Part shown: positions 45,902 to 54,237 of the stretch, one piece after another | Layout: each line of letters starts with the position of its first letter | Position numbering within the stretch: position 1 is the first letter of the stretch | Source: Enterococcus sp. | GTDB lineage: Bacteria > Bacillota > Bacilli > Lactobacillales > Enterococcaceae | Length of the DNA: 61,429 nt | Assembly: GCF_022711995.1 (NCBI RefSeq) | Contig: NZ_JALAHI010000083.1 | Span: forward strand, 1 to 61,429 | Direction: 5' to 3' | Made by a program: the position numbers and the translations under genes | Notes under the pieces: model-generated | The model's input: the letters and a program-made list of their open reading frames with translations, nothing else | Database searches by the model: none | Told to the model about the DNA's origin: nothing

Positions 45902-47998
45902 TTACTGAGGCGCATCTTCAAGGGTCCAGACCAGCGAGCCGCTATACTTCCCGACATGATCCGTCGGCCGTAGTAATAGCTTCAACCGATTCTTCGCTAA
46001 TGTAGCAGATCCGCTACCTTCCCATACCGGCTGCTCTTGCTCAGATAAGAGGACATCCCCTGTTTTTTCCGCAAAAACCAGCGCATCTCGCAACTCTTGT
46101 TGCTGGTTGTTTTTCAGAGGGGTTTCAATCTTTACTTTCACGGTCCATTTGCTTTGTTCCAATCGACTATTGTCTTCCACTTTGATTGGCTGACTTTCAG
46201 CAAAAAGATACTGATTAAAAGCAGGAATTGAGTGGGTTCCAAAAGATAAGACTGCCGGTAGTTGCAGCCTTGGTCCCGATTCTGGAACAAATACGCGGGT
46301 TTCTGCTGCCGATTTTTCCCCTTCTTCATTCTCTAGATATAAATTTACTTCTTTGTTAAGCCAATCTTCTGGTAGGTTGAAAGCAACCGTGTCTTCCGTT
46401 TGTATATTGCCCAAATCATATTTTTTTAGCACCTGTTTTTTCTCCCCATGTTGCGCAACAACTTGGATCTTTTGCTGGCGATCATGAGAAAAGTCATAAG
46501 ACAAGTTCACCGTTTTGGAAAAGCGAGGAATCACGATTTTTTGTTGCCGATCTTTTAATGTAAAGAGTAGCGGGACTCCTTTTTTGTAATGATGGAACAC
46601 CTCTTGGGCACCTGGCATGACAAGGATGCGGTTTTTTTCTGCTGGGATTGGATAGTACCCGTTAATAGTCGGATAGAAGGACGATAGATCAACAGAATCG
46701 GTGATTCGCCCTTTGATTGTTCCTGGATTTAAGAGGGGCTGATTGTTTTCATCAACGAAATTGATTTTAACTTCATTGTAGTAGTAGATGGTGGCTGCCA
46801 GATTCCCAATTAACCGCTCCCCGTCGCCAACATCTTCGTAAAGTACCGGTTGGAGTAAAAAGCAATCGTCTATGATCGCATCAGGATCAACTGGACGATC
46901 GGCTCCGCCAATAAAGGTATGGTAGAGAGTAAATTGATAACTATTGTCGTAAAAGGCCCGGTTTTTTAGTGTAGAAGCTTTTGCTTGAATAAACAGATTG
47001 CCTTGCTCATCAATCTTTTGATCAAACCAACTTGTTCGGTCATTGCCATAAAAATCTTTGACCTTGAGTCCTTTGATTTGAAACTGGTTTTGCTTTGGAT
47101 TTTCGATTTTATAAGAAAGACTGGATCTAAAATTCTTGGGATCCAAATAAGGAACTGTTTGCTGAAAACAAGTGATGACTTCATTGTTTTCAATGTTCTG
47201 GGTAGCTACTGGTTGTGGATAGGCATAAGGAAACTCGACTGCCGGGAAAAAATTCGATAAATACTGTAATTCCGATATTCCAGCAATAGAAGTTCTTGAA
47301 TCATTATTTTTGACAATAAACTGGAATTTCGAGATCGCTTTTGTGGTGATTGCCAGTTTACAAGCATCATCTGACCAATTATCTGCGTTTCCTTGTCCTT
47401 TTAATGTCAATGTGCCTTGCTCATCTTCGCTGTATTGGATCGTGGAATCAGGTGCAGCAAAGATATGTTCTATGGCAGTAGCAGCCTGAGGAATTCGGAT
47501 GTCTTTCCATTTGTTCAAACCCATTTCATTAAAAGTCGTCTTTAGTTGAATTGGCTGCATCTTATCGTCTAAAAATTCATAGGTGATTTCTGAGGTACCA
47601 TTTGCCCATATTTTCAGCCTTAGAAACTCATTTTTCGTGATAAGCATATCTGCACCTGATGGCTGTAACATCTTGACAGTCACCTTGACGTTGACTGGAT
47701 GCCCTTGATAATACCCAACATTTCGTATCAGCGCAGCACTTTCTTTTACCGAGTCAATCCCAGTAATGATTCTTTCACTGTTCACTACTCCAGATACTTT
47801 CTCTATCTTTGTTGATTCTCCATTTCTCATAATAAACGCATGATCAGCAGAGATTTTGTCTGTTAAGGCATTTCGATAATAAGAAGATTCTATGATTGAT
47901 CCTTCCGTCTGAGCAGTTACCTTTTTGGTACTCATGCAGAAGACACATAATAGCAGCACTACGGAAAGCAGCAGTTCAATACGCTCTTTTTTCATCAT
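45902..47998 (-). CDS. WxL-domain cell-surface protein with MucBP-like module
   Basis: A 698-aa secreted protein. Signal peptide (~1-30, cleavage after VTAQ), a long N-terminal adhesin-like region (~35-400), a MucBP-like segment (~408-475: VKINFVDENNQPLLNPGTI..GYYPIPAEKNRILV), a beta-rich part, and a C-terminal WxL domain (~590-698) with its two marks, SKWTVKV and SGSLVWTLEDAP. WxL domains bind peptidoglycan non-covalently in enterococci. Usually such genes lie beside DUF916 partners; none is here. Position in the pectin locus suggests binding to plant material, which is inference. GGAGGATC precedes the start. Confidence 0.85.
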   Translation of the reverse strand: MMKKERIELLLSVVLLLCVFCMSTKKVTAQTEGSIIESSYYRNALTDKISADHAFIMRNGESTKIEKVSGVVNSERIITGIDSVKESAALIRNVGYYQGHPVNVKVTVKMLQPSGADMLITKNEFLRLKIWANGTSEITYEFLDDKMQPIQLKTTFNEMGLNKWKDIRIPQAATAIEHIFAAPDSTIQYSEDEQGTLTLKGQGNADNWSDDACKLAITTKAISKFQFIVKNNDSRTSIAGISELQYLSNFFPAVEFPYAYPQPVATQNIENNEVITCFQQTVPYLDPKNFRSSLSYKIENPKQNQFQIKGLKVKDFYGNDRTSWFDQKIDEQGNLFIQAKASTLKNRAFYDNSYQFTLYHTFIGGADRPVDPDAIIDDCFLLQPVLYEDVGDGERLIGNLAATIYYYNEVKINFVDENNQPLLNPGTIKGRITDSVDLSSFYPTINGYYPIPAEKNRILVMPGAQEVFHHYKKGVPLLFTLKDRQQKIVIPRFSKTVNLSYDFSHDRQQKIQVVAQHGEKKQVLKKYDLGNIQTEDTVAFNLPEDWLNKEVNLYLENEEGEKSAAETRVFVPESGPRLQLPAVLSFGTHSIPAFNQYLFAESQPIKVEDNSRLEQSKWTVKVKIETPLKNNQQQELRDALVFAEKTGDVLLSEQEQPVWEGSGSATLAKNRLKLLLRPTDHVGKYSGSLVWTLEDAPQ

Positions 47999-48375
47999 GA
48001 TCCTCCTAACTCATTTCTTGATTTCTAATAAATTATCTAAGCGAAAAGCAATCGGTCTCCTTCCAATATACTCATATCCACTGACAATTGGATAGTCTAA
48101 AAAATTTATCAAATAAAGAAAAAAATTAGAGTAGCACCTCAAGGAAAATAACTGTTGAACTTTTTTAACAAAGGGATGAACCCTCGCTTCTTGATGGGAC
48201 TTAGCTGGAACCAAGATCCGTCTTCTCAGTGTCAGTGAAGAGATTCTGCTCGTTTTTTTACTAAAGAATTCGATAAAAAACTCCTAGCCTTCGCAGAATC
48301 CTTTGAGGATGTGCGTCGAATAGGAGTTTTTTGCTTACAAAATTTCTCTGTTAGGAAACAGTCTTTTTGCGATGA
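47999..48375. other. 377-bp intergenic region before the WxL gene
   Basis: It holds the promoter region of the WxL gene (no clear -35/-10 pair found) and the bidirectional terminator at 48274-48333. A 67-codon frame on the minus strand (48011-48214) starts at TTG without ribosome site and is not taken as a gene. Confidence 0.5.
48274..48333. terminator. Terminator after kduD
   Basis: ACTCCTA (48280-48286) pairs with TAGGAGT (48321-48327) with further TTCG/CGAA pairing inside. Runs of six A and six T flank it, so it works for the leftward kdg operon and possibly both ways. Confidence 0.85.
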
Positions 48376-49188
48376 TTATTCAGGTTGTTTTCCAATATAA
48401 GCTAAGATACCACCGTCCACATATAAGACATGACCGTTGACAAAATTAGAGGCATCCGAAGCCAAGAAGACAGCTGGACCTGCCAAGTCCACTGGTTCTC
48501 CCCAGCGAGCAGCTGGTGTTTTTGCCACGATAAACTGATCAAAAGGATGACGAGATCCATCTGGCTGGATTTCTCTTAAAGGAGCTGTTTGTGGTGTCGC
48601 GATATATCCAGGTCCAATGCCGTTACATTGAATATTGGCAGAACCAAATTCAGAACAAATATTTTTAGTCAGCATTTTCAAGCCGCCTTTGGCAGCCGCA
48701 TAGCCAGCAACGGTCTCACGACCAAGCTCACTCATCATGGAACAAATATTGATGATTTTGCCATGGCCTTTTTTGATCATAGAAGGCAATACTGCTTTGG
48801 CAACGATAAAGGGTGCATTCAAATCGACATCAACCACTTGACGGAAATCAGCGGCAGACATTTCCAACATTGGGATCCGTTTGATGATTCCCGCATTGTT
48901 GACTAAAATATCAATGACCCCTACTTCTTCCTCAATGGTTTTGACCATTTCAGTAACTGCTGCTTCATCGGTAACATCACAAACATAGCCGTGGGCATTG
49001 ATCCCTGCTTCTTTGTAATTTTTTAATCCTTCATCGACTGATTCTTGTGTTAAATTATTAAAGACGATCGTTGCTCCTGCTGCTGCTAAAGATTGCGCGA
49101 TCGTAAAGCCAATCCCATAGACTGCTCCTGTAACTAACGCAATCTTTCCATCTAAACGAAACTGATCCATTGAAAAATCCATCTTCAT
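48376..49188 (-). CDS. kduD: 2-dehydro-3-deoxy-D-gluconate 5-dehydrogenase (SDR)
   Basis: Reduces 2,5-diketo-3-deoxygluconate to KDG. The 270-aa short-chain dehydrogenase has TGAVYGIG (20-27), NNAG (97-100), catalytic S150, Y163 and K167 (YAAAK). The assignment as KduD rather than gluconate 5-dehydrogenase rests on its place directly after kduI in a kdgA-kdgK-kduI-kduD operon. AAGGATG-like ribosome site before MKMDFSMDQF. Confidence 0.9.
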   Translation of the reverse strand: MKMDFSMDQFRLDGKIALVTGAVYGIGFTIAQSLAAAGATIVFNNLTQESVDEGLKNYKEAGINAHGYVCDVTDEAAVTEMVKTIEEEVGVIDILVNNAGIIKRIPMLEMSAADFRQVVDVDLNAPFIVAKAVLPSMIKKGHGKIINICSMMSELGRETVAGYAAAKGGLKMLTKNICSEFGSANIQCNGIGPGYIATPQTAPLREIQPDGSRHPFDQFIVAKTPAARWGEPVDLAGPAVFLASDASNFVNGHVLYVDGGILAYIGKQPE

Positions 49189-49203
49189 CCTTCTTTCTTT
49201 TTT

Positions 49204-50046
49204 TTATTTCAATTCATCCATTGGAACCATGTCCATATCTGTATACGTGATGTTTTCCCCACACATAGCCCAAATAAACGAGTAATTGCTAGTGCCGACG
49301 CCTGAATGGATCGACCAGCTTGGGGAGATGACGGCTTGCTCTTCTGCTACGACTAAATGTTTGGTTTCATCTGGTTTGCCCATCATATGGAAAACTTTTG
49401 TATCCTCATTGGCAAAATCGAAATAAACATAGGCTTCCATACGACGTTCATGGGTATGACAAGGCATCGTATTCCAAGCGCTACCTGGTTCTAAGATGGT
49501 GTATCCCATTTGCAGCTGGCAGCTTTCACAAACATTTGGATGAATGTATTGATAAATCTTCCGTTCATTCAACGTCAAGCCTTCACCGGTTTCCATTGGT
49601 TTGATTTGATCAATACTGATTTTCACATTTGGGTATTTATGATGTGCTGGAACACTTGAGATATAAAATTTAGCTGGATTTTGAGGATCTTTTGAAGAAA
49701 AGACCACATGTTTTGTTTCTTTTCCGATATAATATCCATCTTGCTTATTCATATCTTCTTGGGTACCGTCGATTTCAATGACACCTGCACCACCGATATT
49801 GATCACGCCTAGCTCACGACGTTCCAAAAAGTACTCAACGCCTAACTCTTGGCTTAATTGAATTTCTAATGGTTGATCCGTAGGTGTCACTCCACCAAAG
49901 ATCATCCGATCATTGTGGGTATAGGTCAATTGGATCTTGCCAGGCACAAAAATTTTCTCTACTAAAAATTCATTGCGCAACTGTTCCGTGCTGTAGTGAC
50001 GAATATCTTCCGGACTATGTGTGTAGCGTGTTTCCATTTCTTGCAT
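49204..50046 (-). CDS. kduI: 5-keto-4-deoxyuronate isomerase
   Basis: 4-Deoxy-L-threo-5-hexosulose-uronate ketol-isomerase: converts the open form of unsaturated galacturonate to 2,5-diketo-3-deoxygluconate. The 280-aa bicupin has METRYTHSPEDIRHYSTEQLRNEFL (split family opening), GGAGVIEIDGT, and the zinc-binding segment NTMPCHTHERRMEAYVYFD (His/His/Glu), then PSWSIHSGVGTSNYSFIWAMCGEN. AGGAGGAAC precedes the ATG. It links GH105 products to the KDG pathway. Confidence 0.96.
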   Translation of the reverse strand: MQEMETRYTHSPEDIRHYSTEQLRNEFLVEKIFVPGKIQLTYTHNDRMIFGGVTPTDQPLEIQLSQELGVEYFLERRELGVINIGGAGVIEIDGTQEDMNKQDGYYIGKETKHVVFSSKDPQNPAKFYISSVPAHHKYPNVKISIDQIKPMETGEGLTLNERKIYQYIHPNVCESCQLQMGYTILEPGSAWNTMPCHTHERRMEAYVYFDFANEDTKVFHMMGKPDETKHLVVAEEQAVISPSWSIHSGVGTSNYSFIWAMCGENITYTDMDMVPMDELK

Positions 50047-50057
50047 GTTTGTTCCTC

Positions 50058-51059
50058 CTAGCGAATGATTTTTCCAGAACCGACTGCCAAAAATTCAGTG
50101 ACTTCCGCTTCTGTAAATTGATTACAATCTCCATGAATAGTGTGCTTTAATGCAGATGCTGCTGTCGCAAAATCAATGATTGCTTGATCTGCTTTATTGG
50201 TCAAAAGACCGTGTAAAATCCCGGCGGAAAAGGCATCGCCTCCCCCAACACGATCAACGATCGGATGGATCTCATGGGTGGCAGAAACAACATAATTGCC
50301 CTCATGCCACAAACTACCGGTCAGTTGATTGTGACTGGCAGAGAATACCTGCCGATTTGTTGCATAAAAAAGCTTGATATTTGGATATTTGCGATGCATT
50401 TCTTGATAATAGTATGAATCATCAGCTTCTTCCTTTTCAGCAGCTGGAATATCCATAAAGACTTGTGCATCCAACTTGCCAGCCGAGCAATAATCCACAT
50501 AAGGAAGCACTTCTTGTAAATAAACTCGAGCTTCATCAGTGGACCAAAGCTTGCCGCGATAGTTGATGTCAAAACTGATTTTACAACCAGCAGCTTTGGC
50601 CTCTTTGATCAATGTCACTAAAAGCTTCCGCCACGTTGATGAAAGCGCCGGTGTGATTCCAGATAAATGAAAAATATCGACACCATCAAACAGCTCCTCA
50701 GACCATTCATTGTCTGCCATTTGCGCAAAGCTTGAGCCAGCACGATCATACACTACCCGTGCTGCGCGCTCACCAACCCCAGTTTCAATATAATACGTCC
50801 CCAGACGTGAACCGCCTCGCAACAGGTGACGACAATCAACCCCATAACTGCGTAAATGGTGAAGGACTGCATCTCCTAGCGCATTTTCCGGCACTTTGCT
50901 GGCAAAGGAAACTTGGTGGCCAAAGTTGGCCAACGAGATCGCTACATTGGCTTCTCCGCCACCATAATGGGCGGCAAAAGCTGAACTGTGAGCGATTCGT
51001 TCTCCAACAGGGGTCGATAGACGCAACATGATTTCCCCGAGTGTCAGAATATTTGCCAT
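50058..51059 (-). CDS. kdgK: 2-keto-3-deoxygluconate kinase (PfkB family)
   Basis: ATP-dependent phosphorylation of KDG to KDPG. The 333-aa ribokinase-fold protein has the N-terminal GGGEANVAISLANFGHQV motif and the C-terminal PfkB signature RVGGGDAFSAGILHGLL with catalytic Asp. It lies 1 bp after kdgA and 11 bp before kduI. Substrate follows from the operon. Confidence 0.94.
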   Translation of the reverse strand: MANILTLGEIMLRLSTPVGERIAHSSAFAAHYGGGEANVAISLANFGHQVSFASKVPENALGDAVLHHLRSYGVDCRHLLRGGSRLGTYYIETGVGERAARVVYDRAGSSFAQMADNEWSEELFDGVDIFHLSGITPALSSTWRKLLVTLIKEAKAAGCKISFDINYRGKLWSTDEARVYLQEVLPYVDYCSAGKLDAQVFMDIPAAEKEEADDSYYYQEMHRKYPNIKLFYATNRQVFSASHNQLTGSLWHEGNYVVSATHEIHPIVDRVGGGDAFSAGILHGLLTNKADQAIIDFATAASALKHTIHGDCNQFTEAEVTEFLAVGSGKIIR

Positions 51060-51060
51060 C

Positions 51061-51708
51061 TTACTTTCCTCGAATTTCTTTCAATTTTGCTGCATACTGT
51101 TTGGCTACTTCTGTTACTTTAGCAAAATCGCCACTTGCTGCTGGAGCCAACAAATTCCCGCCAACTCCAACTGCCACGACACCCGCGGCAAACCACTCTT
51201 GCATATTGTCTAAACTCACACCACCTGTAGGCATAATGTTCAATTGTGGTAAAGGTGCTTTGAAAGCGGAAATAATACTTGGGCCATAAGCGCTTCCTGG
51301 GAATAATTTAATGATATCTGCCCCTGACTTCAAAGCATCCTTCATTTCAGAAATAGTCATACAACCTGGTAGATAAGGAATTTGATACAAGTTGCATAGT
51401 TCAGCCGTTTCTTGATCGAAGGTTGGACTCACAACATATTCTGCACCAGCCATAATTGCCAAACGAGCAGTGACAGCGTCAAGGACTGTTCCAGCACCAA
51501 CGACTACTTCAGGGTTATCTTTAAATGTTTCGACTAATTCGGCGATCACTTCAGCTGCTTGAGGAACTGTAAAAGTCAGCTCAATCCCTGTGATGCCTCC
51601 TGCCACGATGGCTTTACTTGCTTGAATGGCTTCTTCTTTAGACGCCCCCCTCACTACCGCAATGACGCCACTTTCTTTTAGTTTCATTAAATTCGCTACT
51701 TTTTTCAT
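51061..51708 (-). CDS. kdgA: KDPG aldolase (2-keto-3-deoxy-6-phosphogluconate aldolase)
   Basis: Splits KDPG into pyruvate and glyceraldehyde-3-phosphate, last step of the pathway. The 215-aa class I aldolase has the catalytic Glu in GIELTFT (E43), GAGTVLD, and the Schiff-base Lys134 in IIKLFPG, then PTGGVSLDN phosphate-binding loop. GGAGGGTC precedes the ATG. First gene of the kdgA-kdgK-kduI-kduD operon, with a palindromic operator candidate in its leader. Confidence 0.96.
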   Translation of the reverse strand: MKKVANLMKLKESGVIAVVRGASKEEAIQASKAIVAGGITGIELTFTVPQAAEVIAELVETFKDNPEVVVGAGTVLDAVTARLAIMAGAEYVVSPTFDQETAELCNLYQIPYLPGCMTISEMKDALKSGADIIKLFPGSAYGPSIISAFKAPLPQLNIMPTGGVSLDNMQEWFAAGVVAVGVGGNLLAPAASGDFAKVTEVAKQYAAKLKEIRGK

Positions 51709-51724
51709 GAAGACCCTCCAATAA

Positions 51725-51739
51725 TTTCCTATTTGGAAA
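51725..51739. promoter_or_regulatory. IclR-type operator candidate in the kdgA leader
   Basis: TTTCC-TATTT-GGAAA, a 15-bp dyad. The same form TTTCY-N5-RGAAA recurs upstream of the IclR gene. It lies between the kdgA promoter and its start codon, so binding would block elongation. Confidence 0.5.
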
Positions 51740-51771
51740 ATAGTATTTATTATAAAGAAACTTACAGGTTC

Positions 51772-51799
51772 ATTATACCGCTCTTCCTTTTATTTGCAA
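51772..51799 (-). promoter_or_regulatory. Promoter of the kdgA operon
   Basis: Minus strand TTGCAA (51794-51799) and a consensus TATAAT (51772-51777) with 16-bp spacing, ~60 bp before the kdgA start. Confidence 0.6.
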
Positions 51800-51818
51800 G
51801 TGCTTTCCTCGAAAATTC

Positions 51819-52568
51819 TTACAAAGCTTGCTCAATTTGCTGTTTTGTTGCAATAATCGCATCGATCAATAGTCTTTGATAGTCTGGCGTTAAGCGGTAT
51901 TTCGGTAAACTGATCGAAAATGCACCGATAATCTCGTGGTCCTTGACCAATGAAGCCCCGATACAATAAATTTCTTGTTCCATTTCTTCATCATCAAAGG
52001 CAACATGGCTCGCTTTGACTTGTTCTAGTTCTTTCTTTAGCTTCAGCTGATTGGTGATGGTATTTTCTGTGTAAGCCGTTAGCGGGGTTGCCGCCAAATA
52101 CTCATCCACTTGGGTGGTTTCGAACTCTGCCAAAACGGCTTTTCCCATCGCTGAGCTATAGAGGGGCCGGGTGATCCCTACTTTTGAAGACATGCGAATC
52201 GTTTGATTTTGCGGTTCCAATTTGTTGACATAAAGAATTTCATTGGCTGTCAGCACCCCTAAGTGGATGGTTTCATCAGCGGTTTTTTGCAATGCTTCTA
52301 AGTAAGGCAAACTGATTTCAACTAGATCCAGCTCTTGAATGTTTTGATTGGCATACTTGATCAGCTTAGAACCTAAGCGATAGTTCTTCTCTTTGTCTCG
52401 TTTGACATAACCGATCATCTGCAGTGTTTCTAATATTTTCAATGCCGTTGACGGAGTGAGTTTCGTCGCTTCTGCGATTTCTTGCAGGGGTTTATTCGGC
52501 GCTTCTGCCAGGTAGTCTAAAATCGTTGCTGCTTTTAATAATACGGTTCCATATGGTTTTTGAGTCAT
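51819..52568 (-). CDS. IclR-family transcriptional regulator (KdgR-like)
   Basis: A 249-aa regulator: winged HTH at ~8-65 (YLAEAPNKPLQEIAEATKLTPSTALKILETL) and a GAF-like effector domain (~75-249) with RLGSKLIKY and the conserved SSAMGKAVLAE. IclR proteins named KdgR control pectin and KDG catabolism in other bacteria, and this one lies just upstream of kdgA in the same direction. A dyad resembling that in the kdgA leader lies 18 bp before its start, suggesting autoregulation and control of the kdg operon. Confidence 0.92.
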   Translation of the reverse strand: MTQKPYGTVLLKAATILDYLAEAPNKPLQEIAEATKLTPSTALKILETLQMIGYVKRDKEKNYRLGSKLIKYANQNIQELDLVEISLPYLEALQKTADETIHLGVLTANEILYVNKLEPQNQTIRMSSKVGITRPLYSSAMGKAVLAEFETTQVDEYLAATPLTAYTENTITNQLKLKKELEQVKASHVAFDDEEMEQEIYCIGASLVKDHEIIGAFSISLPKYRLTPDYQRLLIDAIIATKQQIEQAL

Positions 52569-52585
52569 CTTTTCTCCACCTTTAT

Positions 52586-52600
52586 TTTCTATATAAGAAA
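52586..52600. promoter_or_regulatory. IclR-type operator candidate upstream of the iclR gene
   Basis: TTTCT-ATATA-AGAAA, same dyad type as 51725-51739. A looser copy (TTCTC-TTTTT-AAGAA) follows at 52606-52620. Confidence 0.5.
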
Positions 52601-52667
52601 TTATATTCTCTTTTTAAGAAATGTACAATCCTTTTCCCTACTTTCAAAACATCGCTGCTATTCTTAT

Positions 52668-52697
52668 TTTACTTTCTGCACGCTTTCATTGTATGAT
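52668..52697 (+). promoter_or_regulatory. Promoter of the RpiR-family gene
   Basis: TTTACT (52668-52673) and TATGAT (52692-52697) with 18-bp spacing, 25 bp before the start codon. Confidence 0.5.
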
Positions 52698-52721
52698 GAG
52701 AATAAGAAGGAGTGCCGACCA

Positions 52722-53450
52722 ATGGATCTAAATGTATTGATTAAAGGAAAAAAATTGACGGACAATGAATTACAGATTCTCGATTACCTGCTGACCAACA
52801 CCGCTACCATCGATGGACGGCCTTTAAGGGAAATCGCCAAGACTCTTTATACTTCACCAGCAACGATCGTGCGTTTGGCACAAAAATTAGGGTTTTCCGG
52901 TTATCTTGAATTACTTTACTTCTTAAAGAACCGCCTAAAGAATCAACGAAGTACCGAAGCCGCTATTGATTATCAAATCGATACCGCTGGTATTGCCGAT
53001 ACGATTGAAGAAATCAAAACGATCTATGGCAAAAACAAAGACAAGTTTATTACCATTTATGCCACCGGCTTTTCGGGTATCGTGGCAGAATACTTGCACA
53101 AAAAAATGCTGGTCAACGGCATTAAAACCTTATTAGTCAGTGCTTCTGATTCCGGTGGGATCATCAGTAACAATATTGAAAATATCAGTATGCTGATCAC
53201 CATTTCAAAATCCGGTGAGACACAAAAAGTGCTGGAGAAAATGGCACTGGCTCATGAGCACCAGATACCGACAGTCTTGTTTTGCGGCAATGGCGAGCAT
53301 CGCGCCAATCAATTAGCAACTTTTTCATTTGAGGTCACAGATGAACGGCCCTATGACACGCAAAACATTCAGTACACCAGCTTTTTCGGCAAATTACTGT
53401 TGCTGATGGAATACATCGTCGACGCCTTCACTGAAAATGAAACACGCTGA
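52722..53450 (+). CDS. MurR/RpiR-family transcriptional regulator
   Basis: A 242-aa regulator with an N-terminal HTH_6 domain (~1-75, LREIAKTLYTSPATIVRLAQKLGFSGYLEL) and a C-terminal SIS sugar-phosphate-binding domain (~95-235, IYATGFSGIVAEYLHKKML and ITISKSGETQKVL). The ligand is probably a phosphosugar. The start ATG 52722 follows AAGGAG; longer readings upstream lack a ribosome site and overlap the iclR promoter. Divergent from iclR. Its target could be the kdg genes or the FGGY kinase and PTS genes to the right; unproven. Confidence 0.9.
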   Translation: MDLNVLIKGKKLTDNELQILDYLLTNTATIDGRPLREIAKTLYTSPATIVRLAQKLGFSGYLELLYFLKNRLKNQRSTEAAIDYQIDTAGIADTIEEIKTIYGKNKDKFITIYATGFSGIVAEYLHKKMLVNGIKTLLVSASDSGGIISNNIENISMLITISKSGETQKVLEKMALAHEHQIPTVLFCGNGEHRANQLATFSFEVTDERPYDTQNIQYTSFFGKLLLLMEYIVDAFTENETR

Positions 53451-54185
53451 GATCAGACAAAAAGCAATCTTTAACGAGGCGTGACACAAGTCGTCTCGAA
53501 TAACAACAAAAAACGTCTTTCTTGAAAATCTGCTAGAGATATTCAGAGAAGGAGGTTTTTTCTTTCCACATTTCTGCCGCCTCCATCACTTAGGAAGGCA
53601 AAAAAAGAGGGACTATGATTTAAGCCATCAGCCAATAAGTTAAACCAAACCTTATTCTATTACTTGGATAGATTCCTGTGACTTTTGCTCTCATTACTAA
53701 GCAAAAAGGAGTTGCTTCAACAACTCCTCGACAGTATCGTTTAAAACAGTGGCTATATCATTATTTAAACGAAAATAAGTGTGCTCTGCTAAGGCAAACG
53801 GTTATTTCTTGCGATTAATCAATAGGTAAAAAAATTTTTTTCTTAGAATAGTAACAGCCGATCTCCGATTACTATGTTATGCATAAAGGGTCGCCACATT
53901 TCCCTGTTCATCTGTCGTAAAAAATCTCGCTGCATTTCTGAAAATAGCAATGTCCAAAATGTTGCCTTCTAGTCACCACAATACCTTCTGCTAATTTCAT
54001 CCGCTTTCTGTTCTTTCTATTACAATTTCTGCACACTACTAGACAAAAAAAGCAGGTCCTCCCTGAAAAAAGCAAACCTTCCGCTTACAACAAGGCTTCT
54101 TTTCTATCCCAGACACTGTTTGACCGCATACCTAGATTTTCTGGTTCAACTAAAGAAATCTTAGTCTGCGGCGGTTCTTTCAATA
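53451..54185. other. ~735-bp region without an intact gene
   Basis: No intact ORF with a ribosome site on either strand. On the minus strand 53877-53972 reads a protein-like tail (…NILDIAIFRNAARFF, ending …NVATLYA and stop) preceded by stops, perhaps a gene remnant. A minus-strand terminator lies at 53703-53727. A T/A-rich tract sits near 53828-53842. This looks like a site of gene decay. Confidence 0.4.
53703..53727 (-). terminator. Minus-strand terminator in the empty region
   Basis: GGAGTTG (53708-53714) pairs with CAACTCC (53721-53727); on the minus strand five T follow. No intact gene now precedes it; it lies ~150 bp after the possible remnant at 53877-53972. Confidence 0.65.
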
Positions 54186-54211
54186 AAAAAAGAGGGGATC
54201 TCTCCCCTCTT
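54184..54211. terminator. Terminator after the FGGY kinase gene
   Basis: AGAGGGG (54191-54197) pairs with CCCCTCT (54204-54210); on the minus strand seven T follow. Confidence 0.88.
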
Positions 54212-54237
54212 AATCCTGTCCCGGTATTATTCGGTTT

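Noticed and set aside
48011-48214. 67-codon minus-strand ORF just upstream of the WxL gene
   Set aside because: It begins at TTG without a ribosome site, has no recognisable domain and occupies the likely leader of the WxL gene.
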